NCBI RefSeq assembly: GCF_964026565.1
Contig: NZ_OZ032162.1
Location: 1,550,001-1,614,000 of the forward strand
Origin: Rickettsia endosymbiont of Ceutorhynchus obstrictus
GTDB taxonomy: Bacteria > Pseudomonadota > Alphaproteobacteria > Rickettsiales > Rickettsiaceae
Reading direction: 5' to 3'
Length of the DNA: 64,000 nucleotides
Both the position numbers and the translations under genes were made by a program. Positions within the stretch are counted from its first letter, which is position 1. Each line of letters opens with the position of its first letter. Below, piece by piece: positions 17,478 through 26,945 of the stretch. Below the pieces are notes generated by a model, which saw only the letters and a program-made list of their open reading frames with translations, had not been told where the DNA came from and ran no database searches.

Positions 17478-18200
17478 TTACAATATACTGGCTAAATCTA
17501 TTTTTACTGATGGTCCCATAGTAGAAGACAAATATACCGCCTTTAAATAATTTCCTTTAACACCGGCAGGCTTTGCTTTAATTACCGCAGTGATTAAAGC
17601 TTGTAAATTTTTTCGTAAATCTTGCTCCGGAAAAGATAATTTTCCGACGCCTGCATGGATTATACCAGCTTTCTCTGCTCTATATTCCACTTGTCCGCTT
17701 TTGGCATTTTTTACGGCAGTCGTAATATCTAATGTTACGGTACCAAGCTTTGGATTAGGCATTAAACCTTTAGGTCCTAAAATTCTTGCAACCGAACCGA
17801 TGACAGACATCATATCCGGTGTTGCTATGCAGACATCAAAATTAATTTTACCGGCTTTAATTTCTTCAATAATCTCTACCGAGCCGACCATATCTGCTCC
17901 AGCTTTCTTCGCCTCTTCTATTCTTTCTTCTTTGCAAATAACTGCAACTTTCACGGTCTTACCGGTACCGGCAGGCAAAGTAATAACTCCTCGTACCATC
18001 TGATCGGAATGCCGAGGATCTACACCTAATTTCATTACTATTTCTAAAGTTTCGTTAAACTTTACATATGATGCAGATTTTAAAAATTCAACGCCGCTTG
18101 TTAAATTATATAAAGCGGATGAATCTACTTTTTGCCTTGCTTCTCTTATTTTTTTACCGCCGCTAGCTTTAGCGGTAACAATTTTTTTATTTATTGACAT
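17478..18200 (-). CDS. rplA: 50S ribosomal protein L1
   Basis: L1 binds 23S rRNA at the mobile stalk near the E site. The 240 residues show the standard domains: N-terminal basic helix, FNETLEIVMKLGVDPRHSDQMVRGVITLPAGTGKTVKVAV, the insert domain with GSVARILGPKGLMPNPKLGTVT, and the C-terminal return ending YLSSTMGPSVKIDLASI. Length is close to the 230-235 common in bacteria. It follows rplK after four bases, so the two are translated from one message and may be autoregulated by L1 as elsewhere. Confidence 0.98.
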   Translation of the reverse strand: MSINKKIVTAKASGGKKIREARQKVDSSALYNLTSGVEFLKSASYVKFNETLEIVMKLGVDPRHSDQMVRGVITLPAGTGKTVKVAVICKEERIEEAKKAGADMVGSVEIIEEIKAGKINFDVCIATPDMMSVIGSVARILGPKGLMPNPKLGTVTLDITTAVKNAKSGQVEYRAEKAGIIHAGVGKLSFPEQDLRKNLQALITAVIKAKPAGVKGNYLKAVYLSSTMGPSVKIDLASIL

Positions 18201-18204
18201 ATGA

Positions 18205-18639
18205 TTAATTCCCTACAACTTCCAATCCCATGGATTCAGCAGTACCGCGAATAATTTTCGCCGCTGCATTAATATCGTTAGTATTAAGATCAACTATTTT
18301 AAGTTTAGCAATCTCACGACAGTCATCCATAGTAACTTTCCCGATCACGACTTCTTTTTTAGTAGCTTTCGATCCTTTTTCAATTTTGGCATATTGCTTT
18401 AAATAATAAGATGCCGGCGGCGTCTTAATTTTAAAAGTAAAACTACTATCTTCATAAACGGTAATCACGGTCGGTAAAGGCGTGTTAGGCGCAATACTTT
18501 GTGTCGCGGCATTAAAAGCTTTACAAAATTCCATAATATTTACCTTCCGCTGACCGAGCGCAGGTCCGATAGGCGGAGCAGGAGCAGCCTTAGCTGCCGG
18601 AATAATTAAATTAATATAACCTTTTATTTTTTTCGCCAT
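18205..18639 (-). CDS. rplK: 50S ribosomal protein L11
   Basis: L11 forms the GTPase-associated centre with 23S rRNA and L10. The 144 residues include the proline-rich N-terminal APPIGPALGQRKVNIMEFCKAFNAAT (thiostrepton-site region) and the C-terminal RNA-binding domain with a DLNTNDINAAAKIIRGTAESMGLEV end. It is separated from nusG by about 650 bases of repeats, a large gap for genes that are normally adjacent. Confidence 0.98.
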   Translation of the reverse strand: MAKKIKGYINLIIPAAKAAPAPPIGPALGQRKVNIMEFCKAFNAATQSIAPNTPLPTVITVYEDSSFTFKIKTPPASYYLKQYAKIEKGSKATKKEVVIGKVTMDDCREIAKLKIVDLNTNDINAAAKIIRGTAESMGLEVVGN

Positions 18640-18724
18640 TGATAAATCCTTACTTTATTCACGTATGTTATTTGTGAGTTTTATTACTTTTTTTATATCA
18701 TTCCAGACGTTTTTACTTATCGCT

Positions 18725-19225
18725 GCCGACTTTGTTGCATGACTCGATACAAGCAACAGCATGTCATTCCTAGCTAAAGGCCGGGCTTTGTTGCACGGCT
18801 CTAAAAAAGTGCCGTATGTCATTCCCGCGCAGGCAGGAATCTAGCCGTATTTATGTCATGCTGAACTTGTTTCAGCATCTTTTAGTAGATCCTGAAAAAA
18901 TTCAGGATGACTTAAAAAGTATTTTTCTGGATTCCCGTTTTCACGGGAATGACATCAAAAATTCGAGCCATGCAACAACGCCGAAGGCAATGCTCGCGTG
19001 GATACCGGAATCGTCATTGCGAGGAGGGACGTAGTCCCGGCGCGGCAATCCAGAAAATAATAATTTTCATAGCATTTTTTGCTATTTTTTTCTCCAGATT
19101 GCCACGTCGATGCTCCGCATCTCCTCGCAATGACGGGGTAAGATCGAGCCATACAACAACACCCAACCTTCACGAGAATGACAGAGAGCATACTTAACCT
19201 GTCCACACAACAACGCCGCCTCGCA
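18725..19225. repeat. Cluster of composite repeats between nusG and rplK
   Basis: At least three elements lie in series. One has gggctttgttgcacggctc and gagccatgcaacaacgcc ends around gtcattcccgcgcagg / cgttttcacgggaatgac arms (about 18785-18983). A second has cgtcattgcgaggagggacg...ggcaatccag and gattgccacg...cgcaatgacg arms (about 19010-19135). Further atacaacaac and cacaacaacgcc ends follow to about 19216. Confidence 0.75.
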
Positions 19226-19285
19226 ATGGCGATTTTTAACCTCGTCAATTTCTTCTTTTACAAAACTGTATAGTACTAATTTATT

Positions 19286-19864
19286 TTAGTTATTTTTTTT
19301 CACTTGCGTAAAATTTAATTCTATCGGAGTTGCTTTACCGAAAATTGATATTGAAACCCTTAACTTATTTTTTTCTTGATCAACTTCTTCGACCATACCT
19401 GCGAAAGTTTCAAATGGTCCCTCTGTAACTATAACCGACTCGCCGATTTCAAATAATTTAAAATCCTTAGCTTCTTTAGCTTCTGATTCCAACTTACTAA
19501 AAATATTCTGTATTTCGCTTTCAGTAAGAGCTTGTGGAGTAGTTTTACTTCCTAAAAACCCGGTTACCCCCGGTATATTTTTTACTAAATGCCAAGATTT
19601 ATCGCTCATATTCATCTTTATCAAGATGTAGCTAGGCATAAATTTTTTTTCAGTCTTAACGTTTTTGCCTCGCTTAACCTCAGGCACTCCGAAAACCGGT
19701 ACTAATATATCTTCAAAAAATTCAGACATTTTTTGCTTAAGTATCTTATCGAGTATCATTTGTCTTATGCGTTTTTCAGAACCCGATAATGTATGAATAA
19801 CGTACCAACGCATTTCATGTTTTTGAGAATCAGTTAACGTATTACTAATGCTTTGCTCTGTCAC
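19286..19864 (-). CDS. nusG: Transcription termination/antitermination protein NusG
   Basis: NusG binds RNA polymerase, stimulates elongation and couples it to Rho or the ribosome. The 192 residues have the NGN domain (MRWYVIHTLSGSEKRIRQMI, later KNIPGVTGFLGS) and the C-terminal KOW domain (IGESVIVTEGPFETFAGMVEEVDQEKNKLRVSISIFGKATPIEL). Length is about ten residues above E. coli NusG. It follows secE after 19 bases, the universal secE-nusG pairing. Confidence 0.98.
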   Translation of the reverse strand: MTEQSISNTLTDSQKHEMRWYVIHTLSGSEKRIRQMILDKILKQKMSEFFEDILVPVFGVPEVKRGKNVKTEKKFMPSYILIKMNMSDKSWHLVKNIPGVTGFLGSKTTPQALTESEIQNIFSKLESEAKEAKDFKLFEIGESVIVTEGPFETFAGMVEEVDQEKNKLRVSISIFGKATPIELNFTQVKKNN

Positions 19865-19883
19865 AATTTTCCCTATTTACCGG

Positions 19884-20084
19884 CTATTTAGCAATGTTAA
19901 GTAAAATTTGTATTATATTATGTATAGTGTAATCTAGTACTAAACAAATTAAGCTAAAAATAAAAACCGCGACCACTACTATAGATGTTGAAGCAATTAG
20001 TTCTTTTTTAGCGGGCCAAACAACTTTATAAGTCTCTTGTTTGACTTGCTCAAAAAATTTATAGATTTTATTTTCTTTAAACAT
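19884..20084 (-). CDS. secE: Preprotein translocase subunit SecE
   Basis: SecE stabilises SecY in the protein-export channel. The 66-residue single-span form has the amphipathic segment FFEQVKQETYKVVWPAKKELIAST, with the conserved VWP(A/S)KKE motif, followed by one membrane helix at about 30-55. This is the minimal form usual in alphaproteobacteria. It is immediately upstream of nusG and downstream of tRNA-Trp. Confidence 0.97.
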   Translation of the reverse strand: MFKENKIYKFFEQVKQETYKVVWPAKKELIASTSIVVVAVFIFSLICLVLDYTIHNIIQILLNIAK

Positions 20085-20127
20085 ATCCTAAATTGCTAAT
20101 TCCAAACTATAGCTTCAACCATTAAGG

Positions 20128-20255
20128 TACAGCGTCATTCATAAAGCTTGATACAAGCAAATTTTTCCGGATTTGCCTGTGTTCACGTACTCTAGTACGG
20201 TAGCTTAGCTCACCATTAAATTCATCTTGTCTAAACCTTTCTGAATTTAGCTGTA
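20128..20255. repeat. 128-bp palindromic element, copy 3
   Basis: It starts tacagcgtcattcataaagc and ends ctgaatttagctgta. The interior ttgcctgtgttcacgtactctagtacggtagcttagct matches the copy at 5819-5946. A related shorter hairpin (about 20256-20345, with cttgtgctcacgttatttag and gtagcttagctcgctctg) directly follows it, all between tRNA-Trp and secE. Confidence 0.7.
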
Positions 20256-20390
20256 TATACACTAAATTTTGCAAGTTTCGCTTGTGCTCACGTTATTTAG
20301 TATACGCGTAGCTTAGCTCGCTCTGAAATTTAATGTCTATACCTTAATGCTTTTTGCTATACAAATCAATTTTTTACTTCTGCCTAAAGG

Positions 20391-20466
20391 TGGCAGGAGC
20401 GACAGGCATCGAACCCGCAACCTCCGGTTTTGGAGACCGGCGCTCTACCGATTGAGCTACACTCCT
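20391..20466 (-). tRNA. trpT: tRNA-Trp (anticodon CCA)
   Basis: Read on the minus strand, the 76-base sequence starts AGGAGTGTAGCTCAAT and ends CGCTCCTGCCA. The acceptor stem AGGAGTG/CGCTCCT pairs with one G-T wobble. The D-loop has the expected GTAGCTCAATCGGTAGAGC pattern, the anticodon loop is CTCCAAA with anticodon CCA, and the T-arm carries GGTTCGA. The 3' CCA is encoded. Its place before secE matches the classic tRNA-Trp-secE-nusG order. Confidence 0.97.
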
Positions 20467-20551
20467 ATCATATTTTAAAAAATAAATCAATATATATTTA
20501 TTAAAATCCAACTATAAAGGTCTCTAAAGTCCGTCATTGCAAGGAGGCACA

Positions 20552-20747
20552 GGCGTTGTTGCATGGCTCGAATTTTCGATGTCATTCCTAGCTAAAGGCG
20601 GGAATCCAGACTTTTCTTTGTCATGTTGAACTTGTTTCAGCATCTGCTTGTATTAGATCCTGAAATAAATTCAGGATGACTATAATTTTCCGGATTCCCG
20701 TTTTCACGGGAATGACACCGAAAATTCGAGCCATGCACCACCACCAC
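20552..20747. repeat. MITE-like composite between fusA and tRNA-Trp
   Basis: The left end ggcgttgttgcatggctcga and following attttcgatgtcatt are mirrored by aatgacaccgaaaattcgag and ccatgcacca at the right. Inside are gcggg/cccg arms and two inner hairpins (ttgaacttgtttcagca, tcctgaaataaattcagga). It is one of the most complete copies of this class. Confidence 0.8.
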
Positions 20748-20769
20748 TAATGCTTCACAATGGCGTTTT

Positions 20770-22869
<2,100 letters not shown>

Positions 22870-22881
22870 TTTTAGTTTACC

Positions 22882-23364
22882 TTATTTCATTTTTTTAGGA
22901 CTAAAATGAGAGAAAGCTTTATTAGCTTCAGCCATTTTATGAGTATCTTCTTTCTTTTTGATAGCGGCGCCTCTATTATTTGATGCTTCAAATAATTCTT
23001 CAGCTAACTTATCGATCATCATTTTTTCGGATCGCTTTAATGCGGCATTAATAATCCAACGTGACGCCAGAGCATACCCTCTTCTTTCATCCACGGGAGC
23101 CGGTACTTGGTAATTAGCTCCGCCCACTCTAACCGAAGTCACTTCAAGATAAGGCTTTACATTATTCATGGCATTATTAAAAGCCTCATAAGGTTCTACC
23201 TTATGTTTTCTTTCCATCTTATTAAAGGCTGAATAAACTATTTTTTCCGCAAGAGATTTTTTACCTTCTTTCATAATATTATTAATAAATCTTGACAGCA
23301 AAGTACTGTTATATTTCATATCAGGTAAAATTACTCGCTTTTCCGCGGCGTGACGACGTGACAT
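22882..23364 (-). CDS. rpsG: 30S ribosomal protein S7
   Basis: S7 organises the head of the small subunit and contacts mRNA and tRNA at the exit site. The 160 residues start MSRRHAAEKR and contain the conserved LLSRFINNIMKEGKKSLAEKIVYSAF, the NVKPYLEVTSVRVGGANYQVPAPVDERRGYALASRWII segment, and a C-terminal KKEDTHKMAEANKAFSHF. Length is near the usual 156. It lies between rpsL and fusA with short gaps of 23 and 12 bases. Confidence 0.98.
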   Translation of the reverse strand: MSRRHAAEKRVILPDMKYNSTLLSRFINNIMKEGKKSLAEKIVYSAFNKMERKHKVEPYEAFNNAMNNVKPYLEVTSVRVGGANYQVPAPVDERRGYALASRWIINAALKRSEKMMIDKLAEELFEASNNRGAAIKKKEDTHKMAEANKAFSHFSPKKMK

Positions 23365-23387
23365 TTATTTTTCTCTCTATCTATTAA

Positions 23388-23777
23388 TTATTTTTTTGCA
23401 GCTACGGCTTGTTTACGGGAAGCACCGTAACGTGAACGGCCTTGCTTACGCCCTTTAACACCTTGAATGTCATAAGCACCAAGTACTATATGATATTTCA
23501 CCCCCGGAAGATCAGGAACCTGTCCGCCTCTAACTAATACTCTATCATGCTCTTTTACGCTATGTTTTTCACCCGGTATATAAGCATTAACGCTTCTTTT
23601 ATTACTTAAACGTACCGTGGCAATTTTACGGAGAGCAGAGTTAGGCTTTTTAGGGGTCACCGTTTTGACTACAAGACAAACACCGCTTTTAAAAGGATTA
23701 GCCTCTAAGGCAGGAGATTTTGTTTTACGAGTTTTTGATTTTCTCCCAAAACGTACTAGTTGATTATATGTCGGCAT
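23388..23777 (-). CDS. rpsL: 30S ribosomal protein S12
   Basis: S12 monitors codon-anticodon pairing at the decoding centre. The start MPTYNQLVRFGRKSK is chosen over an in-frame codon ten residues upstream because it gives the universal N-terminus; GGAG lies ten bases before it. The 129 residues contain TPKKPNSALRKIA with the lysine linked to streptomycin sensitivity. The second resistance region reads RGGQVPDLPGVKYH, where most bacteria have VKDLPG, so the other key lysine is replaced by proline. This is the first gene of the truncated str operon. Confidence 0.97.
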   Translation of the reverse strand: MPTYNQLVRFGRKSKTRKTKSPALEANPFKSGVCLVVKTVTPKKPNSALRKIATVRLSNKRSVNAYIPGEKHSVKEHDRVLVRGGQVPDLPGVKYHIVLGAYDIQGVKGRKQGRSRYGASRKQAVAAKK

Positions 23778-23832
23778 TAAAAAAACACTCCAAAAAACTT
23801 TATTCAAAATATACTGTTCGTAAATGAAGAGT

Positions 23833-24045
23833 TGTCACCTCGTGACTTGTTGCACGGCTTCCAGAATCGTCATGGCGAGGCGCCTCTTGGCGCCGTGGCC
23901 ATCCAGTTTTTGTCATGCTGAACTCGTTTCAGCATCTCTTATAGTTATATCCTGAAATAAATTCAGGAGGACTATTATTTTCTAGATTGCCACGCTCCTT
24001 GCAGTCGCTCGCAATGACGTTTGGGATATCCTCGCACCTCAGACA
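23833..24045. repeat. Composite palindromic repeat upstream of rpsL
   Basis: It contains a degraded gacttgttgcacggct end, cgtcatggcgaggcg...ggccatccag and gattgccacgctcc...cgcaatgacg arms, and inner hairpins tgaactcgtttcagca and tcctgaaataaattcagga. Confidence 0.65.
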
Positions 24046-24093
24046 GCACTAAATTTAAATTATAATTACTTTTTCCATAAAAGCAAGAACGTT

Positions 24094-24750
24094 TTAATTA
24101 ACAATTAGCTTTTTCTCTATTATTTTTGCTATATTGCTGATTATCATTACTAAAATGTAATAACAAAAAGCCGCAACAAGTGCGGGCAAAAAATAATTAT
24201 ACGTTTCACCCGACACTATGCTCGCCCTACGCATTAAATCCATCTCGCCGAGCGTCGAAATAATTGCCGATTCTTTTATCAAATTAACCAGCTCGTTTAT
24301 TAGCGAAGGAAATATATTTTTAATTGCCTGCGGTAAAATTATATCTTTCATTATTAACGCCTTAGGTATAGCAAGAGCTTCCGCCGCCTCAACTTGCCCT
24401 TTATCGACGGCATTAATTCCCGCTCTAATTATTTCCGAAACATATGCCCCAGAATTAAGGGAAAAAGCCGTAACTCCGGCGACGAAAACGCTAAATTTAA
24501 TACCGATTAAATAAGGTAAACCGAAATAAATAATACTTAACTGAATAAGTAAAGGTGTGCCACGAAAAATAGAAGTATAAAAATTTGCAAATAACCTTAA
24601 TATAAAATTTTTGCTTACTTTACAAATTGCTAATAATATTCCTATTAGCAAGCCTAATATCACGGCAATCACACTATATTTTAAAGTTATTAACGTTCCT
24701 TTAACAATAAAAAGGATATGAGGAGAAAATTTTATAAAATATTCAAACAT
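24094..24750 (-). CDS. glnP: Polar amino-acid ABC transporter permease (GlnP-like)
   Basis: This is the inner-membrane permease of a HAAT/PAAT-type uptake system. The 218 residues have about five membrane spans, beginning FIVKGTLITLKYSVIAVILGLLIGILLA, and the binding-protein-dependent transport signature EAAEALAIPKALIMKDIILPQAIKNIFPSLINELVNLIKESAI, which contacts the ATPase. The family-typical SIFRGTPLLIQL segment is present. No ATPase (glnQ) or binding protein is adjacent, so the other parts must be encoded elsewhere. Substrate specificity cannot be read from the permease alone. Confidence 0.93.
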   Translation of the reverse strand: MFEYFIKFSPHILFIVKGTLITLKYSVIAVILGLLIGILLAICKVSKNFILRLFANFYTSIFRGTPLLIQLSIIYFGLPYLIGIKFSVFVAGVTAFSLNSGAYVSEIIRAGINAVDKGQVEAAEALAIPKALIMKDIILPQAIKNIFPSLINELVNLIKESAIISTLGEMDLMRRASIVSGETYNYFLPALVAAFCYYILVMIISNIAKIIEKKLIVN

Positions 24751-24866
24751 TATAATTTTGGAATAAAAATAAGTGGGGATAAGATAACATCTTGAAATAT
24801 TTTTTGCAAGGAATCTAATAACTAGCTAGGGCATCGTCAAGTTAAGTTTATGTGCGTTAGATATTA

Positions 24867-24990
24867 TACAGCTAAATTCAGAAAGATTTAGACAAGATGA
24901 ATTTAAAGGTGAGCCTGCGCTAGCCGTTAATAATACGTGAGCACAGGCGAATCCAGAAAATTCGCTTGTATCAAGCGATCGAGAGGACGC
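24867..24990. repeat. 128-bp palindromic element, copy 4
   Basis: It starts tacagctaaattcagaaag like the copy at 15612-15740 and shares the interior gagcctgcgctagccgttaa. Its right end (aagcgatcgagaggacgcta) instead matches the left end of the copies at 5819 and 20128, so two alternative termini exist in this family. Confidence 0.7.
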
Positions 24991-25018
24991 TATACTATCA
25001 ATATATTACCTATTGATT

Positions 25019-25290
25019 AGCGTTGTTGCATGGCTCGATAAAAGCAGCAGTATGTCATTCTAGTTAAAGGCGGGAATCCAGACTTTTTATTGTCATGCTG
25101 AACAAGTTTTGCGCATCTTTTTTAGTAGATCCTGAAATAAATTCAGGATGACTTAAAAATATTTTCTGGATTCCCGCCTTCGCGGGAAGGCGTTGTTGCG
25201 TGGATCGGAAAACAGTGATTTTTTGACCATCTTTACAAAGCCTCGGGGGAATGACATCGAAAATTCAAGCCATGCAACAACACCCTATTG
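25019..25290. repeat. Composite repeat with nested insertion
   Basis: The ends gcgttgttgcatggctcgat and ttcaagccatgcaacaacacc enclose gtcattctagttaaaggcggg / cccgccttcgcggga arms and inner hairpins. The right arm is interrupted by the 54-base insertion at 25189-25242. Confidence 0.75.
25189..25242. mobile_element. 54-bp insertion with GGCGTTGTTGCGTGG end
   Basis: It starts ggcgttgttgcgtgg and ends ttacaaagcc. The flanks tcgcgggaa (25180-25188) and tcgggggaa (25243-25251) look like a 9-bp duplication with one change. It splits the right arm of the surrounding palindrome. Confidence 0.6.
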
Positions 25291-25446
25291 ATTAGTATAA
25301 TTGCTAAGAATTCTTGCTCCTTTTTTAGAGGCTATTTTACCATAATTAAAAATTATTTCTAAAATATAATATAAATTATATATGCTTTTCTAAAGAATTA
25401 TCTCTAAACTATTTAATTCCATTAATAAATTGAGGTATAAGTTAGT

Positions 25447-26007
25447 ATGTCGTATATAAAATATATAGTTTTATGGTTAATTATATTAACTAATGTTAAT
25501 CTTTATGCTGATAGCAAAGATATAATTTCCGGCAAGGAAACTTTAAAAGTACCGGTAAGTAACGAACATCTTCGTACTCTTAATATAGCTTCTACTCTTC
25601 TTATTTCTTGTGTAGATTTTCGTCTAAAAAGTGAAACCGTTGAGTTTATGAACAAATTAAATTTACTAGAAGATTATGATGAAGTATCGCTTCCCGGCTC
25701 TTCCCTTGCTTTAGTTAACAATCAATATCTTTATTGGGGTAAAACAATTGAAGATGTTATTGAGATTTTACAAAAACTACATAATATTAAACAAGTTATC
25801 TTTCTCGATCATCGTGAATGCGGAGCGTATAAACTTCTTGTTGGAGCAGAATATCTTACAACGCCTAAAAAAGAAACAGATATACATACGGAAACTTTAA
25901 ATAAAGCACGCAAAATCATTAACAAAAAATTTCCAAATTTGAAAGTCTATACTTTTTTAATGGGACTTGACGGGGTAATAGAGCAAGTTTACGATAGACC
26001 CAACTAA
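25447..26007 (+). CDS. Secreted carbonic-anhydrase-like protein (beta class)
   Basis: The 186-residue protein begins with a signal peptide (hydrophobic residues about 5-19, probable cleavage after LYA). It then shows the beta-carbonic anhydrase zinc pattern: Cys55-x-Asp57-x-Arg59 in SCVDFR and His122-x2-Cys125 in DHRECG, so all three zinc ligands and the Asp/Arg dyad are present. The family's usual GHxxCG is DHRECG here. The C-terminus ends soon after the FLMGLDGVIEQVYD strand, making it shorter than most active enzymes. Periplasmic CO2 hydration is plausible but unproven. It has no operon partner. Confidence 0.75.
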   Translation: MSYIKYIVLWLIILTNVNLYADSKDIISGKETLKVPVSNEHLRTLNIASTLLISCVDFRLKSETVEFMNKLNLLEDYDEVSLPGSSLALVNNQYLYWGKTIEDVIEILQKLHNIKQVIFLDHRECGAYKLLVGAEYLTTPKKETDIHTETLNKARKIINKKFPNLKVYTFLMGLDGVIEQVYDRPN

Positions 26008-26101
26008 TATATAATGAGTTATGTAACCCCAACTATGGATAAGTTGTAGCTTAAAAATTTATCCATAGTTCGCGTTATGTATGGTCATTGCCTCATTTAT
26101 A

Positions 26102-26265
26102 CGGCGTTGCTGCATGGCTCATAATTTACCGTATTATGGTTATTATAAGTACGATGTCATACCGTGGCATGACACCGAAACACTTTGCAAAAATTCGAGC
26201 CATGCAACAAAGCCTCCGGTCGCTCGCAATGACGATTCCGGTAGCCACACAACAACGCCCATTTA
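26102..26265. repeat. MITE-like repeats
   Basis: The ends ggcgttgctgcatggctcat and ttcgagccatgcaacaaagcc (about 26102-26216) enclose tttaccgtattatggttattataagtac and a gtcataccgtggcatgacacc hairpin. A further ctcgcaatgacg arm and cacacaacaacgcc end follow. Confidence 0.65.
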
Positions 26266-26274
26266 TACTTAACT

Positions 26275-26361
26275 TGACAATGCCGCTCGCATAGATTATG
26301 ATACGTCCGTAGAGGATTTTAATACATTATGGGCAAAAACGAAGATTTTTGCTGCGTGATT
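26275..26361 (+). pseudogene. Possible coding remnant
   Basis: A short open frame reads LDNAARIDYDTSVEDFNTLWAKTKIFAA and then a stop. It has no start codon and is preceded by a stop within a repeat. The composition looks like real protein sequence, perhaps the tail of a lost gene. I do not recognise it. Confidence 0.25.
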
Positions 26362-26401
26362 CTTTAATTCTCACCGGAGCTAGTTTCAGAATGGGGGTAG
26401 T

Positions 26402-26677
26402 ATGTTACGTCATAACAATTTAGCAGGAACTCATAAACAAACTACACCGTTAAATAATACCAACCCAGCTTCAGAAAAGCACGTGTTAGTATCCATTATT
26501 GCGAATTCATTATTCAAAGAATCTAATATAAATAATCAAGGGACGCAGAACAATAGCGTATATTCAGAGAATAATATTACAGATGCCGATGATCATAACA
26601 CAGGGTGCGGTATGTGTAACTGTCTCGGAGTTATAGCTACCGTCTGTTGTGATATTTTATTATTCCTATGTGAGTAA
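26402..26677 (+). CDS. Hypothetical protein, cysteine-rich C-terminus
   Basis: I do not recognise this 91-residue protein. The N-terminal two thirds are polar and rich in Asn, Ser and Thr, with no signal peptide. The last 25 residues are hydrophobic and hold five cysteines (GCGMCNCLGVIATVCCDILLFLCE), which could be a membrane-inserted or acylated tail. A GGGGG run lies four to eight bases before the ATG and supports translation. It stands alone between a repeat block and waaA. It may be a lineage-specific gene or a chance frame. Confidence 0.45.
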   Translation: MLRHNNLAGTHKQTTPLNNTNPASEKHVLVSIIANSLFKESNINNQGTQNNSVYSENNITDADDHNTGCGMCNCLGVIATVCCDILLFLCE

Positions 26678-26769
26678 AAAACCTAGATATATACTATAGT
26701 AAAGTAGTTTTCATAATTGATTTCCTTATTACATTCGGGGTAAGTTGGATTGTCACGCAACTTACAGCA

Positions 26770-26943
26770 GCGGCATTGTTGTGTGGCTCGAATTTTTGAT
26801 GTCATTCTAGCTAAAGGCGGGAATCCAGAAAAATTATAGTCATCCTGAATTTATTTCAGGATCTACTAAAAAAAGATGCTGAAACAAGTTCAGTATGACA
26901 TAAGTAAGGCTAGATTCCCGCCTTTAGCTAGAATGACATACTA
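26770..26943. repeat. Composite palindromic repeat after waaA
   Basis: It has a ggcattgttgtgtggctcga end, gtcattctagctaaaggcggg and cccgcctttagctagaatgac arms that mirror each other exactly, and inner hairpins tcctgaatttatttcagga and tgaaacaagttca. It ends two bases before the waaA stop on the minus strand. Confidence 0.75.
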
Positions 26944-26945
26944 TA

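Noticed and set aside
18816..19248. Three overlapping frames of 72-97 codons between nusG and rplK
   Set aside because: All are made of repeat sequence; no start site or conserved product.
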